A program made the position numbers and the translations under genes. A stretch of 40,533 nt of DNA. Origin: Myxococcales bacterium (lineage in GTDB: Bacteria; Myxococcota_A; Polyangia; Polyangiales; Ga0077539). This document shows, one piece after another, positions 24,411 through 32,935 of the stretch (position 1 is the first letter of the stretch; every line of letters begins with the position of its first letter). The notes beneath the pieces were generated by a model. It ran no database searches. It had not been told where the DNA came from and saw only the letters and a program-made list of their open reading frames with translations. The DNA lies in NCBI GenBank assembly GCA_013298625.1, contig JAAFIF010000088.1, positions 1 through 40,533 on the forward strand. The letters are read 5' to 3'.

Positions 24411-25295
24411 GTGGCTTCGCAACGACCTCACGCGCCGCGGGAGCTTCGCAACGCAGCGCTCTCGCTCCTCGCCGCCCTCACCGTGTTCGCGCCGGACGCG
24501 CGCGCCGAGTCGCTGACCCCTCCCTGGGCCCAGCCGACGCCGGCGCAGCCCCGCGCGCAGCTCACACAGCCCGTTTCGCCAGCGCCGACACCCACACAGC
24601 CCGCTTCGTCAGAGCCGACGCCGGCGCAGCCCGCGGGACAGCGACCGAGCGCGCCGAGCGCGCCGAGGTTTCATCCGCCGGTCGGGCTCGAGATCGGATA
24701 CCAGTTCAACCTGCAGGACTACGGCGCGCTGCTCTTCACGGGCGAGCGCACGGCCGCGGGGTTCAGCGCCACCGGCGCCGAGCTCGGGCTCGATCCCGCC
24801 GCGAGCCACGCGTTCGTGGGGGCGCTGCGCTGGCAGTTCGCCGCGCCGCTCGGCGTGATCTTTCGCGGGAGCTACGGCTCGCTCGTCCCGGCGCGCGCCG
24901 CCAGCGCGACGCTCGCGTCCGCGATGCCTGGGGCGGGCTTCGCGTGGAGCACGCGCGTCGGCCTCGACCTCATGTTGCGCGCAGGCCCGGTGTTGTTCTC
25001 GGGCAGCGCGCTCGCGGGCGCCTCTGGGGCCGCAGTGCCGCTCGGCGGATTCAGCCCCATCCCGACCTCGAGCTGCTCGTCGCGCGGCGGCTGTGTGCGC
25101 GGGCAACGGCAACCCAACGCATCGGCGACGGTCTTCAGCGGCGAGATCGCCGCGGGCGTCGCGTGGATCGTGCGCTTGCCCAGCGGCGGAGCGCTCTTGC
25201 CAGGGCTATCGGGCTCGCTCTTGCTCAACCCCTCGGTGAGCGCGCAGCTCTCGATCACCGTGGGTCTGTGGCTCGGCCGCGTGAGCGGCTCGTAG
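24411..25295 (+). CDS. Exported Pro-rich, outer-membrane-like protein
   Basis: A 294-residue protein from a GTG chosen because it gives a signal peptide, 'LRNAALSLLAALTVFAPDARAE'. A Pro/Ala/Thr/Gln-rich linker follows ('PTPAQP' and variants). Residues about 80-294 alternate polar and nonpolar residues with Gly and aromatic positions ('GLEIGYQFNLQDYGALLF', 'FAWSTRVGLDLMLRAGPVLFSGSALAG') and end in 'SITVGLWLGRVSGS'. This suggests an outer-membrane beta-barrel. An ATG at 24294 would put an Arg-rich extension before the signal. No close family was recognised. Confidence 0.65.
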   Translation: MASQRPHAPRELRNAALSLLAALTVFAPDARAESLTPPWAQPTPAQPRAQLTQPVSPAPTPTQPASSEPTPAQPAGQRPSAPSAPRFHPPVGLEIGYQFNLQDYGALLFTGERTAAGFSATGAELGLDPAASHAFVGALRWQFAAPLGVIFRGSYGSLVPARAASATLASAMPGAGFAWSTRVGLDLMLRAGPVLFSGSALAGASGAAVPLGGFSPIPTSSCSSRGGCVRGQRQPNASATVFSGEIAAGVAWIVRLPSGGALLPGLSGSLLLNPSVSAQLSITVGLWLGRVSGS

Positions 25296-25383
25296 CGGCT
25301 CACTCGCCGCGCGCGTGCCTGGCGATCGCCACCAACGCCTGCCGAGGATCGGTCGAGCGCGCACTGCGCGATTGGGGCGACGA

Positions 25384-26109
25384 TCATGCGGCGCTGGGTT
25401 CGGAGCGGGGTTCGGCGCAATCACTCGTCGAGCCCAATCGCGTCCATCGGAGCGCCCACTTGTGAAGCTGGTACCGCATGGCGAGGCAGACGCGCGCGCC
25501 GAGGTGACCTCTTAACGCGCGATCGATCTCGACCCCGACGCGCTCGTTGCGCGCGCGCGAGCACGCGACGATCCACGTCTCGCCGACGAGCGCCCGGTGC
25601 GCGACCGCGTCTCGGCGAGCCAGCTCGAAGCCGAACGCGAAGTAGTAGTGCAGCATCTCGCGCTTGCAGCTCACGACGATGCGGTCGTAGCGCTGGTCGT
25701 TGCCGCTCGCGCGGTTGTAGCGGTGACAGCGATCGAGCATGTGCAGCGCGAGCGCTGTTCCTCGAAACCGTCGCGCCACCACGAGGCGGCTGAGCGCGCC
25801 GAGCCGATCGCTGGTCGGCGGGTGGTGCTCGAACTCGAACTCGTCGGGCGAGTCGCATTGATACGCCATCCGAAGCGTTGCGACGCATTCGTCGCCGACG
25901 GTACCGAGGATCACGAGCGCTCCGTTGGGCGCAGCCAGCGTCGAGATCACCGCGCGCTCGTCGGGCGCGGCGAGGTACGAGAACTCGCGCGAATACACCT
26001 CGGTCCAGAGCTTCGCGGCGCGCGCGCAGTCTGGGTGGTCGTCGCGGACGACGCGAAGAGAGACGCGCTCATCGTTGAGCGAGAGGGTGCCCAGGTCGAC
26101 TTCGATCAT
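25384..26109 (-). CDS. FeeM-like N-acyltransferase (GNAT fold)
   Basis: A 241-residue protein resembling N-acyl amino acid synthases and autoinducer-synthase-like acyltransferases. Segments are 'AKLWTEVYSREFSYL', 'LGTVGDECVATLRMA', 'LGALSRLVVARRFRGTALALHMLDRCHRYN' and 'DRIVVSCKREMLHYYFAFGFEL'. These enzymes move acyl groups from acyl carrier protein onto amino acids or amines to make lipid-like signals. The C-terminal 60 residues look less conserved. No acyl carrier protein or efflux gene is adjacent, so product and role are unknown. It is convergent with the outer-membrane-like gene. A perfect palindrome, TGGCGATCGCCA, lies at 25320-25331 in that gap. Confidence 0.6.
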   Translation of the reverse strand: MIEVDLGTLSLNDERVSLRVVRDDHPDCARAAKLWTEVYSREFSYLAAPDERAVISTLAAPNGALVILGTVGDECVATLRMAYQCDSPDEFEFEHHPPTSDRLGALSRLVVARRFRGTALALHMLDRCHRYNRASGNDQRYDRIVVSCKREMLHYYFAFGFELARRDAVAHRALVGETWIVACSRARNERVGVEIDRALRGHLGARVCLAMRYQLHKWALRWTRLGSTSDCAEPRSEPSAA

Positions 26110-26195
26110 GTCGTGCCGGCACGATCGCCGCCTTCACCCGCGCGGCGCCATGACTCGCGATGCAACGAGATGACACGCCATGAAGCGCGCGACGA

Positions 26196-27530
26196 TCACC
26201 GCGCGAGGGCGCTCAGCCGATCGAGCTGCCAGCGGAGGTCTTCGACGAAGATGGGGACGACGGCGGCGTAGTGGTGCCCGAGCCGCGGGATCACCGTGAA
26301 GCCCGGCCAGCGCGCCCAGCACGTCGCGCTGCTCGGCGATGTCCCTGCGTCGCATTGCTCGTAGTCGGGCTCTTCGGCGCGCGCGAACACACCCGCTTGT
26401 TGCAGCGCGAAATACCAGCGCTTGTTGCATTCGTAGAGCGTGTCGCGGCGGCCGATGCTCAAGCGCACCGCGAGCGCTCCGCTGCGCACGCGGTCGGCGA
26501 GCGAGCGATAGAAGCCTTCTGGATCGGGCGCGAGGTCGCGCTCGGGGAGCAGCCCCTTGCGGTCGCAGAACATCCCCATGAGCGCGATCGAGGCGAAGCG
26601 CGCGGGGTCTCGGCGAACGGCGCGCATCGTAAACGCGGCGCCGATCGAGATGGCCTGCACGGCGAAGGCGGTCTCGCGCTCGCGTTGGTGCGGCAGATAG
26701 GTGGCCGCGATGTGCGAGGGCAGGTCTCGCGCGATGAACTCGACGCGTCCGTCGATCCACGCGCCGGTGGGGCCATCGACGGTCACGACGAGGGGCGTCG
26801 CAGCGCCGGGGTGCTCGCTGGCCCAGCGGTCGAGGTGGGTGCGGAGCGAGAGGCCGCCGGTTCCGCGCTCGAAGAGCGAGCCGGGCTTGGCGGTGAGAAA
26901 CCAGCGCGTGCGGTCGCCGCGGCCGCCGGGGATCATCACGAGGACGCCGCGGTTTCGACTGGGATTTCGCAGGTAGTCCTCGGGCAGATACACCGCGTAC
27001 GCGATCGCGCCGAGCGCGTGCGGCGGGTCCTGCGCGCGCGCTTGCAGCGTGCAGTCCATCACGTGACTGCCCGGCGAAGCCAGCGCGCTGGTGACCGCGT
27101 CCCGCGCGCGATCGAAGCCCTGCGCCCCCTCGCGCGGCCCCCACGACGGCAGCGAGAGCGACAGCGACGGCGCGGGATCTCCCTGAGGAATTCCTCGCTC
27201 GATCCCTCCCGCGGCGACCCAATCCGCGAGGTAGTCCGAGCGCGCGAGGCGATCGACGTAGCAGCGCTCGACGGCGTGCGCGACGAAGGGCCACGGCGCT
27301 GCGCGGCCCTCGCGCGACGAAGCGCCGGCGTCGCGCGCCGCGTCTGCGACGGCGACCCCTGCGTCCTCCGGCGCGTCGCGATTCACAGCGGCGTCCGATG
27401 GCGCAGCAACGACAGCGGCTTGCGACGATCCAGCGTTCGCGCGGCGCATGCACGCGGCAGCGAGCGCCGACGAGAGCGCGAGCAAAGTAAACGACGGTGA
27501 ACGCACGGCGCGAGCGCGCGCTTTGTACAC
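26196..27530 (-). CDS. Putative esterase (alpha/beta hydrolase) lipoprotein
   Basis: A 444-residue protein from a GTG start. A signal peptide ends at 'ALAAAC' (Cys27; a shorter start at Val9 is possible) and an Ala/Asp-rich linker follows. From about residue 150 the sequence fits the esterase D-like hydrolase family: 'AYAVYLPEDYL', 'GVLVMIPGGRG', and the nucleophile elbow 'AISIGAAFTMRAV', with Ser in the SIG turn. 'ALMGMFCDRKG' follows, then Asp in 'GRRDTLYE' and His in 'PRLGHHY' as likely triad members. The expected GxSxG is reduced to AISIGA, so activity is likely but not certain. It should face the periplasm or cell surface. The neighbouring divergent gene encodes an M23 peptidase. Confidence 0.72.
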   Translation of the reverse strand: MYKARARAVRSPSFTLLALSSALAAACMRRANAGSSQAAVVAAPSDAAVNRDAPEDAGVAVADAARDAGASSREGRAAPWPFVAHAVERCYVDRLARSDYLADWVAAGGIERGIPQGDPAPSLSLSLPSWGPREGAQGFDRARDAVTSALASPGSHVMDCTLQARAQDPPHALGAIAYAVYLPEDYLRNPSRNRGVLVMIPGGRGDRTRWFLTAKPGSLFERGTGGLSLRTHLDRWASEHPGAATPLVVTVDGPTGAWIDGRVEFIARDLPSHIAATYLPHQRERETAFAVQAISIGAAFTMRAVRRDPARFASIALMGMFCDRKGLLPERDLAPDPEGFYRSLADRVRSGALAVRLSIGRRDTLYECNKRWYFALQQAGVFARAEEPDYEQCDAGTSPSSATCWARWPGFTVIPRLGHHYAAVVPIFVEDLRWQLDRLSALAR

Positions 27531-27572
27531 GTTTCGTGCGACGGCCGCGATTCAGTGGCAAGTTGCTGGTCC

Positions 27573-28313
27573 GTGCAGCGCAGCAAGCCCATACGCCCGT
27601 CGACGATCGCCGCGTTGCTCGCGATCGTCGCGGCGTTGCGCGCGCACGCCGCCAGCGCACAGGACGCGGGCGCGAGCGAAGAGCAAGAGTCGCTGGTCGC
27701 GCACGAGGCGCCAGCGGACAGCGCGAGCGCCGCGCGACCGAGCCGACCGCCGCGCACGTTTTCGAACGGGCCGAGGGACGTCGCCACGCCGCGCGGGCAG
27801 AACTTGTCGCGCATGCGCAGGCTCGGGCTCGGCACGCGCGCGGTCGCGAGGCAGCTGCTCTTCGGTCGCCCCGAGCGACGGTGGGTGCGCGCCGCGCCCG
27901 GTCGAGCGCCGCGCAATTTTCTCTGGCCCGTGGTCAACGGCGCGCTGTGGCAGGGCTTTCGCTCGATGGGCGGACGGCACCGCGCGCTCGACATCGGCGG
28001 CCGCTGCGGAGCGCCCATCCGCGCAGCGCACGGCGGGATCGTCGCGTACTCGGACAACGGGATGAGCGGGATGGGCAACGTGATCGTGCTGGTGCACCCC
28101 GGCGGCTGGGTGACCGCGTACGGGCACGCCAAGAAGACCCTGGTCCCCGCGGGCGCCGTTGTGCGCCGCGGTCAGAGCATCGCGCAGGTGGGCGACACGG
28201 GGGTGGCGTACGGCTGCCACGTCCACTTCATCGCCTACCAAAACGGAACGCGCCTCGACCCGCAGCCCATGATGGTCGGCGCTCCCCGCAGAAGCAGCGG
28301 CGCGAGACGGTAG
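27573..28313 (+). CDS. M23-family (LytM) peptidoglycan endopeptidase
   Basis: A protein of about 246 residues. The start chosen is a GTG at 27573 giving the signal-like 'IAALLAIVAALRAHAASAQ'; a GTG at 27555 is the alternative. A disordered basic linker leads to a LytM domain at about residues 115-235. All zinc-binding and catalytic residues are present: 'HRALDIG' (His136, Asp140), 'YGH' (His185) and 'CHVHF' (His216, His218). It should therefore be an active zinc peptidase that cleaves peptidoglycan cross-links in the periplasm. There are no coiled coils of the EnvC type. Repeat elements start about 30 bp after the stop. Confidence 0.9.
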   Translation: MQRSKPIRPSTIAALLAIVAALRAHAASAQDAGASEEQESLVAHEAPADSASAARPSRPPRTFSNGPRDVATPRGQNLSRMRRLGLGTRAVARQLLFGRPERRWVRAAPGRAPRNFLWPVVNGALWQGFRSMGGRHRALDIGGRCGAPIRAAHGGIVAYSDNGMSGMGNVIVLVHPGGWVTAYGHAKKTLVPAGAVVRRGQSIAQVGDTGVAYGCHVHFIAYQNGTRLDPQPMMVGAPRRSSGARR

Positions 28314-28342
28314 CGAGCGGTCGACGAGCGCTCGGGCGTCGA

Positions 28343-28404
28343 GCGCGCCGTCAAGTCGGCGCGATCGGCACAGGGGCGGCCGACAAGCGCTCGGGCACGA
28401 GGCC
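28343..28404. repeat. Partial arm of the REPIN/MITE-like element
   Basis: GCGCGCCG-TCAAGT-CGGCGCG (28343 onward), then GCCGACAAGCGCTCGGGC and a broken hairpin. This matches the left arm of the copy beginning at 28408 but lacks the rest of the element. It is probably a deleted copy. Confidence 0.6.
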
Positions 28405-28407
28405 ACC

Positions 28408-28621
28408 GCGCGCCGTCAAGTCGGCGCGCTTGCGTGCGGCGCAGCCGACAAGCGCTCGGGCACGAGGCCCGAGCTGAGGCAGGTGATGGGGAGCGTTCGG
28501 GCGCGGCAGCGTGATGGATCGCTGGTGTTTCAGCGGGAGAACCGAGTTGCCTAAGCCCTGGCGGATGCCAGGGCGCTCGTTGGCTACGCCACGCGCAAGC
28601 GCGCCATCTTCATGGCGCGCC
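28408..28621. repeat. REPIN/MITE-like element, copy 3 (inverted)
   Basis: Same roughly 215-bp element as at 16592-16807 but in the opposite orientation, about 12 kb away. The outer hairpins are GCGCGCCG/CGGCGCGC on the left and GCGCGCCA/TGGCGCGC on the right. The inner ones are GCTCGGGC-ACGAG-GCCCGAGC (28454-28474) and GCCCTGGC-GGAT-GCCAGGGC (28555-28574). The central part matches copies 1 and 2. It is followed by GTACGCCCTCGCGC, the complement of the flank seen at copies 1 and 2. Confidence 0.75.
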
Positions 28622-28630
28622 GTACGCCCT

Positions 28631-28845
28631 CGCGCCCCATCAAAGCTGGCGCGCTTGCGTGCGGAGGCCGACAAGCGCTCGGGCATGAAGCCCGAGCTGA
28701 GGCAACACGGGTTCGACGCGCGCGGCGACGCGCGCGACGGCACCGTGAGCGAATTCACAATCGAACTCGGGTTGCCTGAGCCCTGGCGCATGCCAGGGCG
28801 CTTGTCGGCGGAGCCGCACGCAAGCGCGCCGACTTGACGGCGCGC
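28631..28845. repeat. REPIN/MITE-like element, copy 4 with a different core
   Basis: Both arms are conserved, including GCTCGGGC-ATGAA-GCCCGAGC (28677-28697) and GCCCTGGC-GCAT-GCCAGGGC (28780-28799). It ends with the inverted outer arm CGCCGACTTGACGGCGCGC. The central 28709-28770 is unlike copies 1-3. Arms are kept while the core has been replaced, so selection or mobility acts on the arms. A further arm fragment, GCCACGCGCAAGCGCGCC, lies at 28880-28897, close to the TetR gene start. Confidence 0.72.
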
Positions 28846-28924
28846 ACAGGCGAAGCGGGAGCGCGCGATGGTTCGCTCTGCCACGCGCAAGCGCGCCGCG
28901 CGGTGTATGCTGCCCGCTTCGTTG

Positions 28925-29779
28925 ATGAACCGCTCTTCACGGCCGCCACCGCTCTCGTTGCGCGAGAGAAACAAGCGCAAGACGCTCGCGACGATCCGAC
29001 AAGCAGCGTGGTCGCTCTTCGTCGAGAAGGGCTTCGAGCGCACGACGACCCGCGAGATCGCCGAGCGCGCGAAGGTCGCCGCGGGGACCGTGTTCGTGCA
29101 CGCGAAGGACAAAGACGAGCTGCTCGCGATGGTGTTTCAGCAGCGCGTCTCGACGGCGTTCGAGCGCGGGTTCGACGCGGTGGACGAGAGCGCGGCGCTG
29201 ACCGATCGCCTCGTGAGCGTGTTCGGGGTCTTCTTCGACGAGTACGCGCTGCAGCCCGAGCTCGCGCTGCGGTTTCTCTGCGTCACGTTGACGCTGACCG
29301 GCGCGCACGGGCAGACGCAAGCGCAGGTCGAAGAGGACTTCGTCGCGAGGCTCGCCGCGGTGCTCTCTCGCGCGCGAGACAAGGGCGAGACGCGGGACGA
29401 TCTTGATTGTGTGGGCTACGCGCGCAACCTCTTCGCGCTCTATCGCTTCGCGGTGTTTCGCTGGCTCGCGAGCGAGCACAAGCGCGACGCTTCACAGGGA
29501 AAATCCACGCTTCGCGAGTCCTTCGCCGTCGCCCACACCGGCGCGCGCCCGAGGGCGAAGAAGCGCGCGACCATCGCGCCCGACGCCGAGGTGATCGCCG
29601 ACGAGCGCCGCTCGCTGCGCGTGAGCGCGACGCCGTCGAAGGGTCACGAGCGCGCGAGCGTGAAGGGGTTCGGAGCGCCGAGGGTCCCTGCCGATCTGCT
29701 CGCGGGGCTCGGCGCGCTCAAGGGGTCGAGCGAGCGCCCTCCGCCCGACGCGCGGCCCTCTCGACGGCCCAATCGATGA
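28925..29779 (+). CDS. TetR/AcrR-family transcriptional regulator
   Basis: A 284-residue protein. Residues about 14-65 are a TetR DNA-binding domain: 'KTLATIRQAAWSLFVEKGFERTTTREIAERAKVAAGTVFVHAKDKDELL'-type helices, given here in outline ('FERTTTREIAERAKV' is the helix-turn-helix). A helical ligand-binding domain follows to about residue 190. The last 90 residues are Arg/Ala/Pro-rich and disordered, longer than usual for the family. The ATG at 28925 places the helix-turn-helix at the expected distance from the start. Upstream lie repeat elements, which may carry its promoter or operator. Its 3' end overlaps the convergent membrane-protein gene by 62 bp. The ligand is unknown. Confidence 0.88.
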   Translation: MNRSSRPPPLSLRERNKRKTLATIRQAAWSLFVEKGFERTTTREIAERAKVAAGTVFVHAKDKDELLAMVFQQRVSTAFERGFDAVDESAALTDRLVSVFGVFFDEYALQPELALRFLCVTLTLTGAHGQTQAQVEEDFVARLAAVLSRARDKGETRDDLDCVGYARNLFALYRFAVFRWLASEHKRDASQGKSTLRESFAVAHTGARPRAKKRATIAPDAEVIADERRSLRVSATPSKGHERASVKGFGAPRVPADLLAGLGALKGSSERPPPDARPSRRPNR

Positions 29780-31823
29780 ACGTGCAGCGACGGTAGCTCT
29801 CTGCGCAGCCGGGCCGTCCCGCGACCGTCCCCTGGCAGCGCCAGTAGTCGTTGAACTCCGCGGGGCACGTGCTCCACACGCCGTCGAGCTGGCAGCAGAG
29901 CCCCTCGCGCGGCGGGGGAGGGCCCGCGAACATTCGCCACCCCCCGACGTGGCCGCGCATCACTTCGCCGACCGGCTCGATGCCGAACGTCCGCGGCTCG
30001 CGCGAGTACATTCGCAGGTCGATCGACACGCCGTCCCAACCGCGAAACGCGAGAAAGACCTCGGGCGCGACGCGCTCGCTGCGAAAGCGCACCGCGCCTG
30101 CGCCGAGCTGATCCGTCAGCACCCGCGCGGCCTCGCGCCACGCGACGGGCATCTCTTCGCGCAGCGCGAAGCGCCAGAGCACCCAGGGCTCGTCGTCGCG
30201 CGACCTGCGGCCGGGCTCTGCGCACGGGAGCGTCGCTTCACCCTGCGATTGTCCAGCGGGATCGACGATGGTCACGGACGATCCACACGCGAGTCCGGGC
30301 CAGAGCTCGGCGTTGAGCGCGGGCTGCCCGGCGCGCACCACGAGCTGCGCGCTGGCGAGGGCGTCCCGCGCGCGAGGCCCGATCGAGACCGACGAGAGCG
30401 TGGCGCGGGCTCCGTCGACGGGCTGTGATTCGAAGCGCAGCTGCGTAGGCAGCCACAGGCCCGACGGCGCTCCGCGGGACTCGTGCGCGCTCTCGAGGGA
30501 CGGCGACTGCTCGCTCTCGCGCACGGTGTACGCGAGGCGCACCCTGGCGCGCTCGGGGCGCTCGAGCCTCGGGATCGCGACGCGCATCGCCCTCGCCCGC
30601 GCGTCCGGCGCTCGCGCCGCGCGCCACGTGCGCCCCTCGTGCTCGATGATGATTTCGTGTGCCGAGCCCCAGCGCTCGAGGTCGACGCACAGCTCCGCCG
30701 CAACAGTGGCCTCGCGGATCGCGCGAAGGACCGCGGCTGCTCCCGTGGACACCGTCGCGCGCACGCGCCACGGGAGCAGCTCTCGCGTCGGGCACTGCGG
30801 GTCTCTCGCGCGCGGGGCGCTGCCTGCGGGCCACGGGGTCTCGACCTCGAAGCGGCGCGGTCGATCGCAGCCATCGCCGCGAAGATCCACGCAGCACTGC
30901 CCGCCGCGCGCGGGAGCCTGGCACACGCTGGCGTCGCGCAGCCACGCGCGGTCGAAGACCTCGAAGCGCGAGGGGCACGCGAGAAAGCGCACCGCGTGGT
31001 GCAGCCGCACGAGCGGCTCTTCTTCGGGGACGTCCGCGCAGGCCTCGGGGATCACGGACCGCGGGTCATCGAGCAGGCACACGGGGCCGCTCGCCGCGCA
31101 CGGCCGCGAGGCGCCCTCGAGCGAGGCGTACTGTGCGCGCAGCCACGTCGTGCGACCGACCGCGATTCTGCCTGCAGATTGAGGGCGTCCCGTGAGGTTG
31201 TGCACCACGAGGTTCTGCGCGCGAGCGGCGAAGAAGAGCGCCCACGCGCCGAGGGCGCAGCCGAGGGCGACGCGCGCGTCGAAGCGCGCGACGAAGCGCA
31301 GCCGGCCCGACCAGCGACGGACGGCAGGGGCGAGCGCGAGCGCGACGAGCGCGGACTCGACGAGCTGAACGATCAGCGATCGAGCGGTGATCGAGCGCGA
31401 CGCGACGAGGGCGAGCAGCGCGAGCGACGCGGGCGCGAGGACGGCGAGCGCTGCGGCGATCGACGCGACGCGCAGGCCGCGGGGCTCGACGAGGGCGATC
31501 GACTCGATGACACGATCACGGCCACCGAGGTCGACGGCGCACAGATCGACGCGAAGCACAGCGAAGGGGGCGACGCGGAGCGCGTCGTGAGGGACGAGCA
31601 CGGAGGCGGCGACGGTCCGGACGTCGTCGCGCGAAGAGGTGGCGGCTTCGACGGGGCGCGAGCGGGCGATCTCTCGGGATCGGACGCGAACGACCAGTGA
31701 TTCGCCAGGAGAAACGCGGGCCGAGAGCACGAGCGACTCGCCCGTCGCGAGCACGACGAAGGGGCGCGCTGGCGAGGCGGGGTCGGCGAACGAGATCGAC
31801 CTGCGCGGCCCCGAGGAGGTCAC
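29718..31823 (-). CDS. Large Cys-containing membrane protein, unknown function
   Basis: A 701-residue protein. Three hydrophobic segments lie in the first third: 'VASIAAALAVLAPASLALLALVAS', 'LIVQLVESALVALALAPAV' and 'VALGCALGAWALFFAARA'. The remaining roughly 480 residues should be extracytoplasmic and include a Cys-rich part ('ARGGQCCVDLRGDGC') and a C-terminal Cys-rich block ('EGLCCQLDGVWSTCP', 'CRGTVAGRPGC'-like). No family was recognised. It starts 4 bp after the Smr gene and is the last gene of a minus-strand operon with miaA. Its 3' end overlaps the TetR gene by 62 bp on the other strand. Confidence 0.7.
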   Translation of the reverse strand: MTSSGPRRSISFADPASPARPFVVLATGESLVLSARVSPGESLVVRVRSREIARSRPVEAATSSRDDVRTVAASVLVPHDALRVAPFAVLRVDLCAVDLGGRDRVIESIALVEPRGLRVASIAAALAVLAPASLALLALVASRSITARSLIVQLVESALVALALAPAVRRWSGRLRFVARFDARVALGCALGAWALFFAARAQNLVVHNLTGRPQSAGRIAVGRTTWLRAQYASLEGASRPCAASGPVCLLDDPRSVIPEACADVPEEEPLVRLHHAVRFLACPSRFEVFDRAWLRDASVCQAPARGGQCCVDLRGDGCDRPRRFEVETPWPAGSAPRARDPQCPTRELLPWRVRATVSTGAAAVLRAIREATVAAELCVDLERWGSAHEIIIEHEGRTWRAARAPDARARAMRVAIPRLERPERARVRLAYTVRESEQSPSLESAHESRGAPSGLWLPTQLRFESQPVDGARATLSSVSIGPRARDALASAQLVVRAGQPALNAELWPGLACGSSVTIVDPAGQSQGEATLPCAEPGRRSRDDEPWVLWRFALREEMPVAWREAARVLTDQLGAGAVRFRSERVAPEVFLAFRGWDGVSIDLRMYSREPRTFGIEPVGEVMRGHVGGWRMFAGPPPPREGLCCQLDGVWSTCPAEFNDYWRCQGTVAGRPGCAESYRRCTFIDWAVERAARRAEGARSTP

Positions 31824-31827
31824 GCTA

Positions 31828-32655
31828 TCACCGGGCGCGCAGGGCGACCAGGATCGCGGCGCTGCCGCTCGGGCCGCCTTCTTTGCTCTTGAACGCCTCG
31901 ATCTCGCGCGAGCCCGGGACCTCGCTCATGGCGGCGACGGCGGCGTCGCGCAGGACGCAGTGTCCGTCGGGAGCGTGCTTTCCGGTCCCGTGAACGACCT
32001 CGACGACGCGCATCCCGCGCGCCCTTCGCGAGCGCACGAACTCGAGCACTCTGGCGCGCGCCTCGGTGGTGTCGAGCCCGTGCAGGTCCACGGTGTCTTG
32101 CACGGTGGCGAGCCGGTCGAGCGCGGCGAGCGCGAACGAAGCGCCGGGTCGGCAGGCCTCGCACGTCCCGTCTTCGCTCCAGCGCACGGCGAAGCCCACG
32201 TCGCCTTCGGCGGCGCCGCGGCGCACTTTGTCTCCGAGCGAGTGGGGCTTCTTGCCGTGCGAGGGCTCGTGAACGACGCGGGTGCCCTTGCCCTTGGCGG
32301 TGAGCTTCTCGACGCCGGACATCGCCGAAGCGAAGAGCTCTTTCTCGAGGTTGGGCCGCCACACTTCGATCGAGTCGGTCTTGCGACTTGATTTCGTGGG
32401 CGTCGAAGGCGGCGCGCTCTTGACGGGCTTCTTCTCGGGCGAGAGCCCGATGCGCGCGCGAAATTCCGCTTCTTTTTTGGCCTTGGCCTCGGCCTCGTCG
32501 CGGGCGGCCTTCTCTTTTGCGTCGAGCTCGGCCTTGAGCTTGGCGAGCCCCGAGAGCGCGCGGTGTCCGAGCGGGTCGGGGTTGGTGGCGGCCTTCTTCG
32601 CCGCGGCGTCTTCAGCGTCACGCTCGCGCTGCGCCTTGTCCTTCTTGACCATCAC
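31828..32655 (-). CDS. Smr-domain protein
   Basis: A 275-residue protein. The first roughly 75 residues are a Lys/Glu/Ala-rich coiled coil. The C-terminal 90 residues are an Smr domain with the hallmark 'TVDLHGLDTTEARARVLEFV' and 'VVEVVHGTGKHAPDG'. Smr domains nick or cleave nucleic acids; stand-alone bacterial forms act on mRNA on collided ribosomes (SmrB) or on DNA. The coiled-coil extension may mediate binding to ribosomes or partners, by inference. Its ATG overlaps the stop of the preceding 89-residue gene (ATGA), so the two are coupled. A second ATG directly follows the first. Confidence 0.88.
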   Translation of the reverse strand: MMVKKDKAQRERDAEDAAAKKAATNPDPLGHRALSGLAKLKAELDAKEKAARDEAEAKAKKEAEFRARIGLSPEKKPVKSAPPSTPTKSSRKTDSIEVWRPNLEKELFASAMSGVEKLTAKGKGTRVVHEPSHGKKPHSLGDKVRRGAAEGDVGFAVRWSEDGTCEACRPGASFALAALDRLATVQDTVDLHGLDTTEARARVLEFVRSRRARGMRVVEVVHGTGKHAPDGHCVLRDAAVAAMSEVPGSREIEAFKSKEGGPSGSAAILVALRAR

Positions 32656-32921
32656 TCACTCTCCTCGATGTCTCTTCGACGGCGCCGCACCGCGCTGAGG
32701 GCGGTCTGCAGCCCGGCGAGCAGCCCGTCTTCGTAGTTGAAGTCGGGGTCGTTGAGCTCGTCGTAATCGTGCGGGTTCTTGATGTCATCCCCCGTGAGCC
32801 CGGGGCGCAGCCTTCGGGCGAACGCGACAACCTTCTGCTCTTGGTGCGAGACGAGGCCTTCGATGCAGCGCTCGACGTCGTCGAACGACCGCTGTTCTTC
32901 TGCTGTGAGCGTTCTTGCCAT
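32652..32921 (-). CDS. Conserved-looking 89-residue protein
   Basis: A small acidic protein with no recognised domain: 'RSFDDVERCIEGLVSHQEQKVVAF' should be helical, followed by 'LTGDDIKNPHDYDELNDPDFNYEDG' and a helical end. It has no signal or membrane segment. It lies 14 bp after the ferredoxin gene and overlaps the Smr gene by 4 bp, so it is firmly placed in an operon with them. The frame is open upstream; the ATG at 32921 fits that operon spacing. It may be an accessory factor of the Smr protein. Confidence 0.75.
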   Translation of the reverse strand: MARTLTAEEQRSFDDVERCIEGLVSHQEQKVVAFARRLRPGLTGDDIKNPHDYDELNDPDFNYEDGLLAGLQTALSAVRRRRRDIEESE

Positions 32922-32935
32922 GGATGGTAGCGGCC

